64,000 bases of DNA from Thereva unica (Eukaryota > Arthropoda > Insecta > Diptera > Therevidae), in assembly GCA_949987705.1 (NCBI GenBank), contig OX465285.1:92575975-92639974 (forward strand). The letters run 5' to 3'. Positions 55,225 to 64,000 of the stretch are shown one piece after another; the first letter of the stretch is position 1; each line of letters starts with the position of its first letter. Both the position numbers and the translations under genes were made by a program. The notes beneath the pieces are model-generated. The model saw only the letters and a list, made by a program, of their open reading frames with translations. It ran no database searches and was not told the origin of the DNA.

Positions 55225-56572
55225 GGTTAAAACATTTGCAATTAAGTGATTTGAACTATCTAGCTGCATGGGAAATTCTCAAAAGGCGCTATCAAAATAA
55301 TAGAATTCTTGTGACGTGCCAATTGAATGTTCTTACATCTATGCCTAATCATGCATATGAAAGTTCCCACAACCTAAAAAAAATGCTAGATAAATTGAAT
55401 GAAGTGCTAGAAGCACTTAAAGGATTGCAAATAAATACCACCAGTTGGGATCCATTGATCATCCACATTCTCTCTCAAAAGCTAAATAAAGACACGATTA
55501 CACACTGGGAAACTAGCTTAAGTAGCCGCAGTGACCCTAATGCCCTTCCAACTATCAATGAATTCAAGTCATGTCTCGAAAACCGATTCCGCACGTTAGA
55601 ATCAATAGGAGGAAATAAAAACCTTCAACCAAAAGCAGAATATAAACAAGAATATACCAAGTCACATGTGTCCCAACAGCAAAACCTACAGCGTAAGCAA
55701 GCCTATCAAATGCATAACGACTGTCCACTCTGTACTAAAAATCATCGGTTGCGTGAATGCTACCAATTTATACAAATGTCACCCCATGCACGACTAAAAT
55801 TTATACAAGGAAACAATCGTTGTTGCAACTGCTTTGGGAAAACTCATAATACAAAATCTTGTCCTAAGCAATTTTCATGTCAAAAATGTAAAAAAAGACA
55901 TAACACGATGCTCCATATTGATGCAAATCCAAATAGAAATAATGCTTTTACACCTTTACCAAGTTCAAGTCTGGGGGCCTCGGTAGCCTAGGGAGTAAGG
56001 CGTCTGGCTACTATCCCAGAGGTCCCGGGTTCGAATCCCGGCCAGCCCCACGGTCCTTCGCCTTTTCCACTTTCCCACCTACATAACTTTCCTTCTTTCT
56101 TCTTCCCTCTTTACATTCCTGATTCCTTCTGTCATAGCCTTAGTTAGCCCTTCCCCGCTTCACCAAAAGCGCATGTCATCGGTTGGTTGATGAGATTCAA
56201 CTCGTTTCAGGAGGCATAACACTCCAGCGAGTTGTTCCTCGATGCCCCGATGACAAAAGTCGCCAGTAATGGTTGGGAGTAGACTGCAAAATATCGCTGG
56301 TAGGTTGTGACAGTTCCTTTCTTCCTCGACTAGAGCTGCTGTTCGACACAGTATAAAGGGCGTTTCCTGTGACTCTAGTCTTTCACATAAAAAAAAAAAA
56401 AAAAAAAAAAAAAGTCACTTAGGTACAACGCTACACCAAGAAAACCTAATTCCTCACAACCCCACTCAACAAGTAGAAAATTTAAACCACAATACGTCAT
56501 ACGACTCCAACCAAGCATATACACATCTCGTAGGAAAACCAAACGATACAACTGCCTTATTAGCTACTGCAC
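55225..56572 (+). pseudogene. BEL-B2 gag C-terminal part, split by a SINE
   Basis: Coding enters at about 55225 without an N-terminus: LAAWEILKRRYQNNRILV, NTTSWDPLIIHILSQKL, RFRTLESIGGNKN and two zinc-knuckle groups (CPLCTKNHRLREC, CCNCFGKTHNTKSC, CQKCKKRHNTMLH). The SINE at 55972-56411 sits right after; removing it with one copy of the AAGTC duplication leaves the frame open into the Asn/Thr-rich stretch that leads to protease. Gag forms the capsid-like particle. The N-terminal half and 5' LTR are missing. Confidence 0.9.
55972..56411 (+). mobile_element. tRNA-derived SINE, full length
   Basis: The head has an A-box-like GGTAGCCTAGGGAGTAAGGC (55982-56001) and a perfect B box GGTTCGAATCC (56028-56038). 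A unique body of ~330 bp follows, ending with CAGTATAAAGGGCGTTTCCT and CTCTAGTCTTTCACAT, then an A run (56389-56413). A 5-bp duplication AAGTC flanks it (55967-55971 and 56412-56416). A 3'-end fragment of the same SINE lies at 19763-19885. Transcribed by Pol III; mobilised by a LINE in trans. Confidence 0.9.
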
Positions 56573-59500
56573 TCGTTAAGGTGTACACCGAAAAATCAGG
56601 CACTCTGCTACTAAGAGCATTGATTGATCCAGGATCACAAATATCCTTTATTACCGAAAGAAGCACACAATTACTTCAAGCTACCAAAAAGCCAACGTTC
56701 TTAGTAATCACTGGTATCGGAAATACAGTAACAGGTCCTACCAAAAGTGTTATTGATTTAAAACTGGGTCCACATTTCACAAATACCGAGGAGATTGGAG
56801 TGCGAGCTCATGTTATAAAGAAAATAACAGGGAGAACTCCATTCAATTCAATCATTCCTCAAAACTGGAGTCATATTAAAAGATTGCAATTAGCCGATCC
56901 ACATTTCTTTAACGCTGGAGACATTGATAAACTTTTAGGCGTTGATGTGTATGCACAAATAATAGAAGAAGGCGTAATTAAAGGATCTATTAATCGTCCT
57001 TTGGCTCAGCGCACAACTCTAGGCTGGATCATTTGTGGACCAACCCAGCACCAACCTTTTACAACTCATACTACGAGCTTAGTCTGTGAAGCTACACCAA
57101 TTGCAGAATTAATCAAAAAATTTTGGGAAGTTGAAGAAAACTTCGACCACGCAAATAAAAAACGTTTCACCGAAGAAGAAGCCTTGTGCGAAGAAATATA
57201 CCAAAAGACACATAAACGGTTACCTGATGGAAGATATGAAGTAAGATTACCATTCAAAGCATTCCCTCTTACTCCAAACTTAGGTGAATCCCGTGGACTA
57301 GCATACAAACGATTCATTAGCTTGGAAAAGAAATTACAAAATAATCCCGACCTTAAAACCGAATATACTTATTAAATTTATGAGGGAGTACATATCATTA
57401 GGACATATGGAAGTAATTGAAAATGACTATACCAAACTACATAAGCCAACAAATTATATACCTCACCATAGCGTCATTAAAGAGGATAGTACCACCACAA
57501 AGGTAAGAGTAGTATTCGATGCCTCAGCAAAAACTTCAAACCATACTTCGTTAAATGACAGCCTTATCGCTGGACCAACTGTTCAAGAAGATTTACATTT
57601 AATTTTACTACGCTGGAGAATACATAGATTCGCGTTTACAGCAGATGTAGAGAAAATGTATAGGCAAATTAGAATTGCCTCAGAAGACTCCGACCACCAA
57701 TGAATCCTGTGGAGAGAAGATCCTACACATCCACTTAAAGAATACCGACTATTAACTGTCACTTACGGAACTTCATCTGCACCGTTCTTAGCAATTCGTA
57801 CTCTACATCAGTTAGCACTTGATGAAAGGGATAAACATGAATTAGCCAGCAACACAATTCTTCGAGATTTCTATGTAGATGATGTTATGTCAGGAGCTAA
57901 TACCGAGGCAGAAGCAGAAAGCCTACTGCATAATTTACGTGAAGTAATGAATAAAGGAGGATTTAACCTTCGAAAATGGACTAGTAACTCTTTAAAAATC
58001 TTAGAAAGTGTTCCGGACGAAGATCGCGAATTAAAGTCTACTATGGAAATTAACGTCAATACTACCATAAAAACATTAGGGATACACTGGAATCCAATTA
58101 GAGATAGTTTTAAATTCAAAATAAAGGAATCATCCTCCACACCCAAAACGAAAAGAGAATTACTGTCGGAAATCGCAAAATTATTTGACCCCTTAGGATG
58201 GATGGCACCTATTGTCATAACAACAAAGATACTAATGCAACAACTATGGTTATTAAAATCAAACTGGGATGATGAATTACCTAAACCTATTATTGATAAA
58301 TGGCAAACATTCCGCTCTGATTTGAATGTTATTGAAACTATTAGCATCCCTAGGTGGTTAAAAACAACATCAAATATTGAATTTGAACTACATGGATTTT
58401 GCGATGCATCTATACAAGCGTATGCAGCAGTGATCTACCTTCGTGTAATGAATAATAGTGAGAACACTGTCACACTTCTAGCATCGAAAACAAGAGTTGC
58501 TCCCATAAAACAATTAAGTCTTCCAAGATTAGAATTATGTGCTGCATCACTTGTCGCAAAACTAATTACACAAGTTAAAAGTGCATTACCAGATACAGCA
58601 TCAAAAACCTATTTATGGAGTGACTTTACTATAGTGCTATCATGGTTACAGGGACATCCATCAAAATGGAAAACGTTCGTTGCTAATCGTGTCAGCGACA
58701 TTCATAAGGAAACAGATGGATGCCTGTGGAGATATGTTCCCACAAAAGACAATCCTGCTGATTGTGCAAGCAGAGGACTAACACCCAAAGAATTAGTAAA
58801 CCATAAAATTTGGTGGAATGGACCACATTGGCTTACTAAAGAAGTACATCAGTGGCCAGAAAATATTGTAACAACCACACAGATAGAAATACGACGAGTA
58901 CCAGTGCATATAGCAAGAGAAACCACCAACATAGATATGGATTTCTTAACCAAATTCTCATCATGGAGTAAACTTATACGCATTACCGCACTTTGTTTCA
59001 GATTCACTAAGAATTGCAAGTCACCAAATAAAAAGGACACAAGTTACATAACATGCGAAGAATTAGTACGTGCAAAAAAGGCAATAATAAGAAAAGCACA
59101 ATTATATTCCTTCCAGGAAGAGATTCATGCCTTGCGCAACCATTTTCCCCTAAACAAAAAAAGCCCTATTTTTAACCTAAACCCATTTATTGACACAGAT
59201 CAAATCATAAGAGTAGGAGGACGTTTAAAACATTCAAAATTACCTTACAACGAAAAATTCCCCATTATTCTTGAACCAAACAATCCAATAACATCATTAA
59301 TAATAGATGAAGTGCACAAAACAACACTACACGGAGGAACGCAATTAACACTAACCACTATTAGGAGGGAATTTTGGATTCTTAAGGGTAGGACCGCTGT
59401 AAAACAAAGAATCCATAAATGCGTTATATGTTGGAAACAGAAGGCAACGACACAGCAACAACTAATGGGTGATCTGCCTGAAGCTAGAATTAATAGAAGT

Positions 59501-60914
59501 AGACCTTTTCAACATGTCGGCATTGATTTCTGTGGACCTATTACAATCAGAGAATCTCGGTGTAGAGGGAGAATAAAAACTTCAAAAGGATATGTATGTA
59601 TATTTGTATGTCTAGCAACCAAAGCCATCCACTTATACCGGAGACAGACTTGTGGTATAGCAATTGAGATCGGGATATTGCAATATTGCCATAATGCAAT
59701 ATAAAAATGTGAAGACACACTTGCATTAGTATACTGAGTTATTTGGTTGTCATTTATCTGTCAGATTTGCAAATCGAAAAAAATTATTGTGCTGCAGTTA
59801 AATTGAAGTTAAATATGAATAGAATTATTGTGAAATTGTTATTAATTTATATTAAAAATAAAAGTGAAATAGAAAATTGAAGAATTAAAATTCTGTTCGA
59901 AATTATCATTTTGGGTTATGCCCAGACTATTCTTCGGTTTAAATCTAGGGTATACTGAGCTATACCACGAAGTTTTTCTCAATTGGGATATTGAGTTTCA
60001 ATGTTGAGTATACTGAGTGTATACCGAGATTTTTTCTCAGTATATAGAGACACACCTGAAGTATATTGCAATATTGCTCATATTGTAATTACTATACCAC
60101 AAGTGTGTCTCCGGTATTAGAAGCAGTAAGTGAATTATCTAGTGATGCATTCCTAGCAGCCCTTAAGAGATTTGTTGCACGACGTGGGCTAAGTAATCAC
60201 ATATACAGTGATTGTGGTACCAACTTTGTTGGTGCAAACCGAAAACTAACCGCTATCCAATTACAGCAAGAATGGGGATTAGACGATGAAGTCTACGGAA
60301 TTGTTGAACAAATGGGTATAAAGTGGCATTTCATCCCACCAGCTGCTCCGCATTTTGGAGGATTATGGGAGAGTGGTGTAAAATCTACTAAATACCATAT
60401 GAAACGCATAACTGGAAACTCGTTATTTACATTTGAAGAAATAACGACCTTATTAACCCAGATTGAGGCCTGCTTAAACTCAAGACTTCTATGCCCACTT
60501 ACAAATGGTCCGGAAGATACAGCAGTTCTGACCCCAGGGCATTTCCTTATTGGAAATGCAATAATTGCTCCACCAGAAGAAAATTTACTAAATAACAAAA
60601 TAAGCAACTTAAATCGATGGAAATATATGCAGCAAATGCACCAAACCTTCTGGAAAGAATGGCAGAAAGAATATCTTCACAGATTGCAGCAACGACCAAA
60701 GTGGAATAAACAATCACCCAACGTAAAAATTGGAAATCTTGTTCTAATAAAAGATGAAAGACTACCACCTACTCGATGGTTATTAGGAAGAGTAGTAGAT
60801 GTACATCCAGGACCTGACGGATTAGTAAGAGTTGTGACGGTAAAATCAAAAGAATCCACCCTAAAAAGACCAATAACAAAAATATGCCTATTGCCGATTG
60901 ATGAAAATCAATAA
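56573..60914 (+). pseudogene. BEL/Pao pol, copy BEL-B2 (protease, RT, RNase H, integrase)
   Basis: Protease RALIDPGSQISFIT (DPG in place of DSG, about 56615), then the same domains as BEL-B1: KVRVVFDASAKT, DVEKMYRQIRIA, DFYVDDVMSGA, LHGFCDASIQAYAAV, NPADCASRGLTP, integrase finger HKTTLHGGTQ...CVIC, HVGIDFCGPI, then after the MITE SDCGTNFVGA and HFGGLWESGVKS, and the tail VLIKDERLPP. Breaks: a 4-base insertion at about 57366, AGA to TGA at about 57701, and the Harbinger-type MITE at 59636-60116 between the first and second catalytic aspartates of integrase. One RNase H residue differs from BEL-B1 (WSDFT versus WSDST). Confidence 0.95.
59636..60116. mobile_element. 481-bp Harbinger-type MITE in the integrase
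   Basis: TIRs begin TACCGGAGACA and continue NACTTGTGGTATAG (59636 onward; complement at the right end 60116). The 3-bp duplication TTA lies at 59633-59635 and 60117-60119. TTA/TAA duplications are typical of PIF/Harbinger. BEL-B1 has the uninterrupted sequence at the same codon (about 40488), so the empty site is visible in this window. Internal GTATACTGAG-type words are repeated; no coding. Confidence 0.93.
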
Positions 60915-61128
60915 AACAAAATCTCACATTACAAGTCTAGTTGCAAGTAAAAAATAAAAAAATTAAAATAATAAATTAAAAAATTAAAATAATAATAGTA
61001 ATTAAAATATCAATATAACGAAAACTAAAATAAACAAAAATATATAAGAAAGCAAATAATTTTATTACAAAAATACCCGACCCACAAAACTAATCATCTT
61101 AATAATAACAGCCTTTCCTTCCACCATA
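60915..61128. other. Spacer between pol and glycoprotein gene
   Basis: A/T-only-like low-complexity stretch at 60945-61040, then a leader to the glycoprotein ATG. No acceptor consensus is obvious beyond TTCCTTCCACCATAATG at the ATG. Confidence 0.4.
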
Positions 61129-61821
61129 ATGAAATCATATCACCTGTGCTTGCCGATATGCTTAGTATTGCATTTCGTTAATGTTTTTGCCATCATCGCA
61201 TACGATTGCGGACATAATAACATAAATATGTCAGCTGTTTCATTGACAGAGATTGAGGAATGTCATATAGACAAACCAAAAACAAAAATTGACCTAGAAG
61301 AGATCCAATTACTACAGTTAAGCGAACTGACCTACACGCATACATATCAATGCAAAATTAACATTATACAATCCGTATACACATGCGGAATGTTTAGCCA
61401 CATCTCTGTGGTGCCGGGAGGGTTATCCACATTTATTGTGGAACTAACTTATGAAGAATGTATGCTTTTACATAAGCAGGGAACATATAAATTAGCGAAT
61501 GGAAGAATAATTGCAGGAATTAAACCAAATTCATCATCATCATATTCTGAAGTGGTAGCGGGTGATGTAGAAGAAAGCGGAAAATGCATAGGAATACACT
61601 ATACCTTAAACGGAAATTCATGGAAAGATGTACTAGTCCTGCAAGCCATAACAATCACTATTACCGATGGAATCAGTACCGTAAGACTAGACGAAAACCA
61701 AATTACAATCAGTGTTCGAGTTCATTTCAACCAATTCACCGAGAAGGGGAAGCCCTTATACAAAAACACGATCAACATTCATCTCAACCAATTTACCAAG
61801 AGGGGGAAGCCGTTATACTAA
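61129..61821 (+). pseudogene. Chuvirus-like envelope glycoprotein captured by BEL-B2, truncated
   Basis: Starts with a signal peptide (hydrophobic CLPICLVLHFVNVFAIIA), then YDCGHNNINMSAVSLTEIEE, LLQLSELTYTHTYQCKI, VYTCGMFSHISVVPGG, LTYEECMLLHKQGTY, AGDVEESGKCIGIHY and a Ser/Thr-rich beta region. The 'AYDC...SL..I..C', 'YTCGMFSH.S' and 'C..LH..G' pattern is that of chuvirus (jingchuvirus) glycoproteins, which BEL/Pao elements in insects are known to have acquired. About 200 codons remain before the frame runs into repeated purine-rich DNA; the fusion and membrane-anchor parts are missing, so it cannot act as an envelope. Confidence 0.75.
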
Positions 61822-61910
61822 AAACACGATCAACACATCAAGTAATGTTCGAGTTCATCTCAACCAATTCACCAAGAGGGGGAAGCCGTTATCCTAAAAA
61901 CACGATCAAT
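61715..61910 (+). repeat. Three copies of a purine-tract-containing repeat
   Basis: TTCAACCAATTCACC plus GAGAAGGGGAAGCC at about 61726, and TCTCAACCAATTTACC plus AAGAGGGGGAAGCC at about 61782 and 61858, each followed by ANAAACACGATCAA. Offsets 57 and 76 bp. AAGAGGGGGAAG looks like a retroelement polypurine tract, so the primer region of BEL-B2 may have been duplicated. Confidence 0.7.
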
Positions 61911-62190
61911 ACGTCAAGTTTGATCGACACTTCACAGAGTTACATCAACCAAGCAAGATTGGAAGCACGCAGCACCATAAAGTGCACCCTTTTTCATTAT
62001 TAATCAGTTGTTCTTTGAGTTTGTACTTAAAATATATTATAAATTTGAATTAGTCATCAATATACCTATGTGGAATATACATACATTGAAGAGTATTAAG
62101 GCAGCCAGGTGTTTGATTGAAGAAACCCATAATCCATTCAGTATTCACCGATCAAGTACAGTTACCATAATTCCCGGCCCTCAAAACATT
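61911..62190. other. Possible BEL LTR remnant
   Basis: AT-rich. It would be the position of an LTR, since purine tracts lie upstream and a tRNA-Tyr-type primer site directly downstream, but no second copy is in the window to prove it. Confidence 0.35.
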
Positions 62191-62209
62191 GGTCCTTCGA
62201 GCCGGATCC
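62191..62209 (+). other. Primer binding site matching tRNA-Tyr
   Basis: TGGTCCTTCGAGCCGGAT is complementary to ATCCGGCTCGAAGGACCA, the 3' end of metazoan tRNA-Tyr with its CCA. Many arthropod BEL/Pao elements use this primer. It is followed by TTCACGGTGAGT, a possible splice donor in a retroelement leader. No gag follows it. Confidence 0.65.
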
Positions 62210-62519
62210 CGGCCTCCTTCACGGTGAGTACCGATATATGTATACTTATTTGCACGTTTTCAAAGAAAAATATTAGTGACATACCTATTCTGATTAAAGG
62301 TGAATAAAGTACAGTTGCAAGTTCTAAGTGCTTATGATTTAAAGCATACATAAGTTAGTGCGTAATCAATGAGTGTCATAATCCATTGAAAGCAAAGGGG
62401 AATGCCCATTTTCGGCCATGGGTGCCCACACATAAAACCAGACGGAAACGATAATATACACCTTAAGAAATGAAATGATTACTTTCTTGGTTTAGAAAAA
62501 AGTCGGGGGTTTTGAGATA
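62210..62519. other. No gene recognised
   Basis: Leader-like DNA then AT-rich flank of the MITE. Confidence 0.35.
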
Positions 62520-62521
62520 TA

Positions 62522-62969
62522 CAGGGTGTTTCAAACCATCCGTATCACCCAATTATCTCAGAAGATTTCAATTGAAAAAAATCCAAAAAACACGTGTTTA
62601 ATATTTTTTGGAACTCTATCCGACCATACAGAAATTGACCCCCCGCCACACCCCCACTTTGGGGGGGGCGGGGGGTAACTTTAGAATTTCAAATGGCAAC
62701 CCCCATTTTTTTCACGAATTCTGATTCTCCGCCGGAAAATATGAAACTTTTGTTCAAAACATTTTTTTATCCGAAGCCCCCTGCACCCCCAAAAATCAAA
62801 ATTATCCCCAAAAATCAATCTACAAAAGTTTGATATTTGTCTTTGGAGAATTATAATCCGTGACAAAAAATATGGGTGGCCATAATTCTTCCCCACCTCC
62901 TCACCCCCTCGCAGGAGTGAGTAATAGTAGCCCCCAAATTGGGTGGTACGGGTGGTTTGAAACACCCTG
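62522..62969. mobile_element. 448-bp mariner-type MITE
   Basis: TIRs of about 33 bp start CAGGGTGTTTCAAACCATCC and end with the complement (GGTGGTTTGAAACACCCTG), flanked by TA at 62520-62521 and 62970-62971. The interior has C-rich/G-rich runs around 62640-62670 and no coding capacity. Parts recur inverted at 63804-64000. Confidence 0.9.
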
Positions 62970-62971
62970 TA

Positions 62972-63803
62972 TGTAAAATTGCTTTTATTCTCATAAAACA
63001 ACAACACTTTTTTAACAATTATTTTACTGCACATACATGATCAAGTTTTGTTTATTAATAACTTCAACTTCAAGTTTATTATTCCGTTTTTTTACATATA
63101 TTTTTTACATGTTGTACATTAATTCTAATTCTACAATAGTCCTTTTTTAGGCAACTGTAAATTATAGAGTATTCTTATACTTACCTTATATATAAGTATA
63201 TTACTTATTATGTTTGTTTGAATGGCAGAATCTTATCGGTATTAGTTATTACAGTACCAGTTCAATAGTCTGGCCTGAATGTTTTCATCGAACTTGATCA
63301 CAATTAACAGCTTCACCAATGTGGAGCGTACAGCTTACGCACACACTGGTAGCTGTTTAGTATGCGTGTGCTGCGGATCGTTGAAATAATCCCTTTTTAT
63401 TAACCGTTTCGGTATTATGTTGCCATATGGCAACATAATTTTAAAAGGTCGTATGTTTGCTGGATATTATAGTAATAGAAAAATTCGGCTATTTTATGTA
63501 AGATAATAGCCTTCAACATAAATCTTAACCTTTGTGCGGTCATTCGTCAAAGTAAAAGGATTGTAACTAGTGGTAATCTTGTCGCGTATATTGAAATGGC
63601 GAAATCAAGTGTAAGATTTTACATAATGTTTTATGTCGTAAATTAAATATTAATGCAAAATATTGTTTTTTGTGCATATTATATCTAAATAATTTACATT
63701 TTTTTTGAGGCAATACGTGTATATTTTTATTAACAACTATTATATTATATTATTTTTATTAACAACTAACTATTATACTATATTGTTTTAACAACTATAA
63801 TTA
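62972..63803. other. No gene recognised
   Basis: AT-rich DNA. ATGTTGCCATATGGCAACAT at 63417-63436 is a perfect 20-base palindrome. Direct repeats of ATTTTTATTAACAACTA occur at about 63723 and 63754. Confidence 0.45.
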
Positions 63804-64000
63804 TTTGGGGGCTATATTACTCACTCCTGAGAGGGGGTGAGGAGGTGGGGAAGAATTATGGCAACCCATATTTTTTGTCACGGATTATAATTCTCCAAAG
63901 ACAAATATCAAACTTTTGTAGATTGATTTTTGGGGATAATTTTGATTTTTGGGGGTGCAGGGAGCTTCGGATAAAAAAATGTTTTGAACAAAAGTTTCAT
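63804..64000 (-). mobile_element. Second copy of the mariner-type MITE, truncated
   Basis: Reverse complement of 62742-62940 (for example GGAGTGAGTAATA, GGGGTGCAGGGNGCTTCGG). The terminal inverted repeat on the left is missing (the match begins at ATTTGGGGGCT) and the right side is cut by the window end. Confidence 0.85.

Noticed and set aside
55973..56047. Functional tRNA gene
   Set aside because: A and B boxes are present, but the acceptor stem does not pair fully and the unit continues into a SINE body with poly-A and target duplication.
61584..62003. Overlapping ORF in the glycoprotein region
   Set aside because: Frame-shifted shadow running through the purine-rich repeats.

Overview
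This is arthropod nuclear DNA, most likely insect. It is AT-rich, has no bacterial gene layout, and is almost wholly built from transposable elements typical of arthropods: Copia, BEL/Pao, Jockey/CR1/I-type LINEs, Penelope, hAT, mariner and Harbinger non-autonomous elements, a tRNA-derived SINE and Helitron-like satellite blocks. I see no complete, confidently recognised host housekeeping gene. Two exon-like pieces that could belong to host genes are listed with low confidence.

Layout. 1-6420: a Copia element split and internally deleted, with foldback DNA and a 5'-truncated LINE between its halves. 6617-10060: Helitron-like ends, a CTGT microsatellite and a long 118-bp satellite with higher-order structure. 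10061-13123: little recognisable, two tRNA-like (SINE-like) stretches. 13124-18242: a minus-strand BEL/Pao relic (with F-like envelope remnant) interrupted by a nearly full-length two-ORF LINE. 18243-24440: the most unusual block, a compact set of small genes on both strands around a relic type-B DNA polymerase of Polinton/adintovirus type. It includes a TATA/Inr promoter, two adjacent plus-strand ORFs, a convergent minus-strand gene, 225-bp tandem repeats and an intron-containing acidic gene. 24440-30340: low-gene DNA holding a cluster of nuclear-receptor-like half-sites, a ~265-bp inverted repeat pair and a Penelope element. 30340-37042: an I-type LINE with RNase H, interrupted by a TA-flanked inverted-repeat element. 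37043-39150: mostly unassigned, with exon-like pieces. 39160-43462: minus-strand BEL/Pao copy (BEL-B1). 43500-44331: a degenerate repeat rich in GTCCGAC and an acidic exon-like tail. 44337-51514: a structurally complete BEL/Pao (BEL-A) with two near-identical LTRs, a 5-bp target duplication and an extra non-envelope ORF. 51976-55074: a 3.1-kb hAT-type foldback carrying the 118-bp satellite. 55225-62210: a second, plus-strand copy of BEL-B (BEL-B2) containing a SINE and a Harbinger-type MITE and ending in a truncated chuvirus-like glycoprotein gene. 62522-64000: mariner-type MITEs.

How things work together. BEL-B carries gag, protease-RT-RNase H-integrase and a captured glycoprotein, the layout of an infectious-type element. 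BEL-A has at the same place an unrelated basic/acidic ORF with its own splice acceptor. The 18.2-24.4 kb block looks like the replication and accessory part of a DNA-virus-like element, now decayed in the polymerase but with some small ORFs still open. Nested insertions give a relative order of events, and several leave exact target-site duplications.
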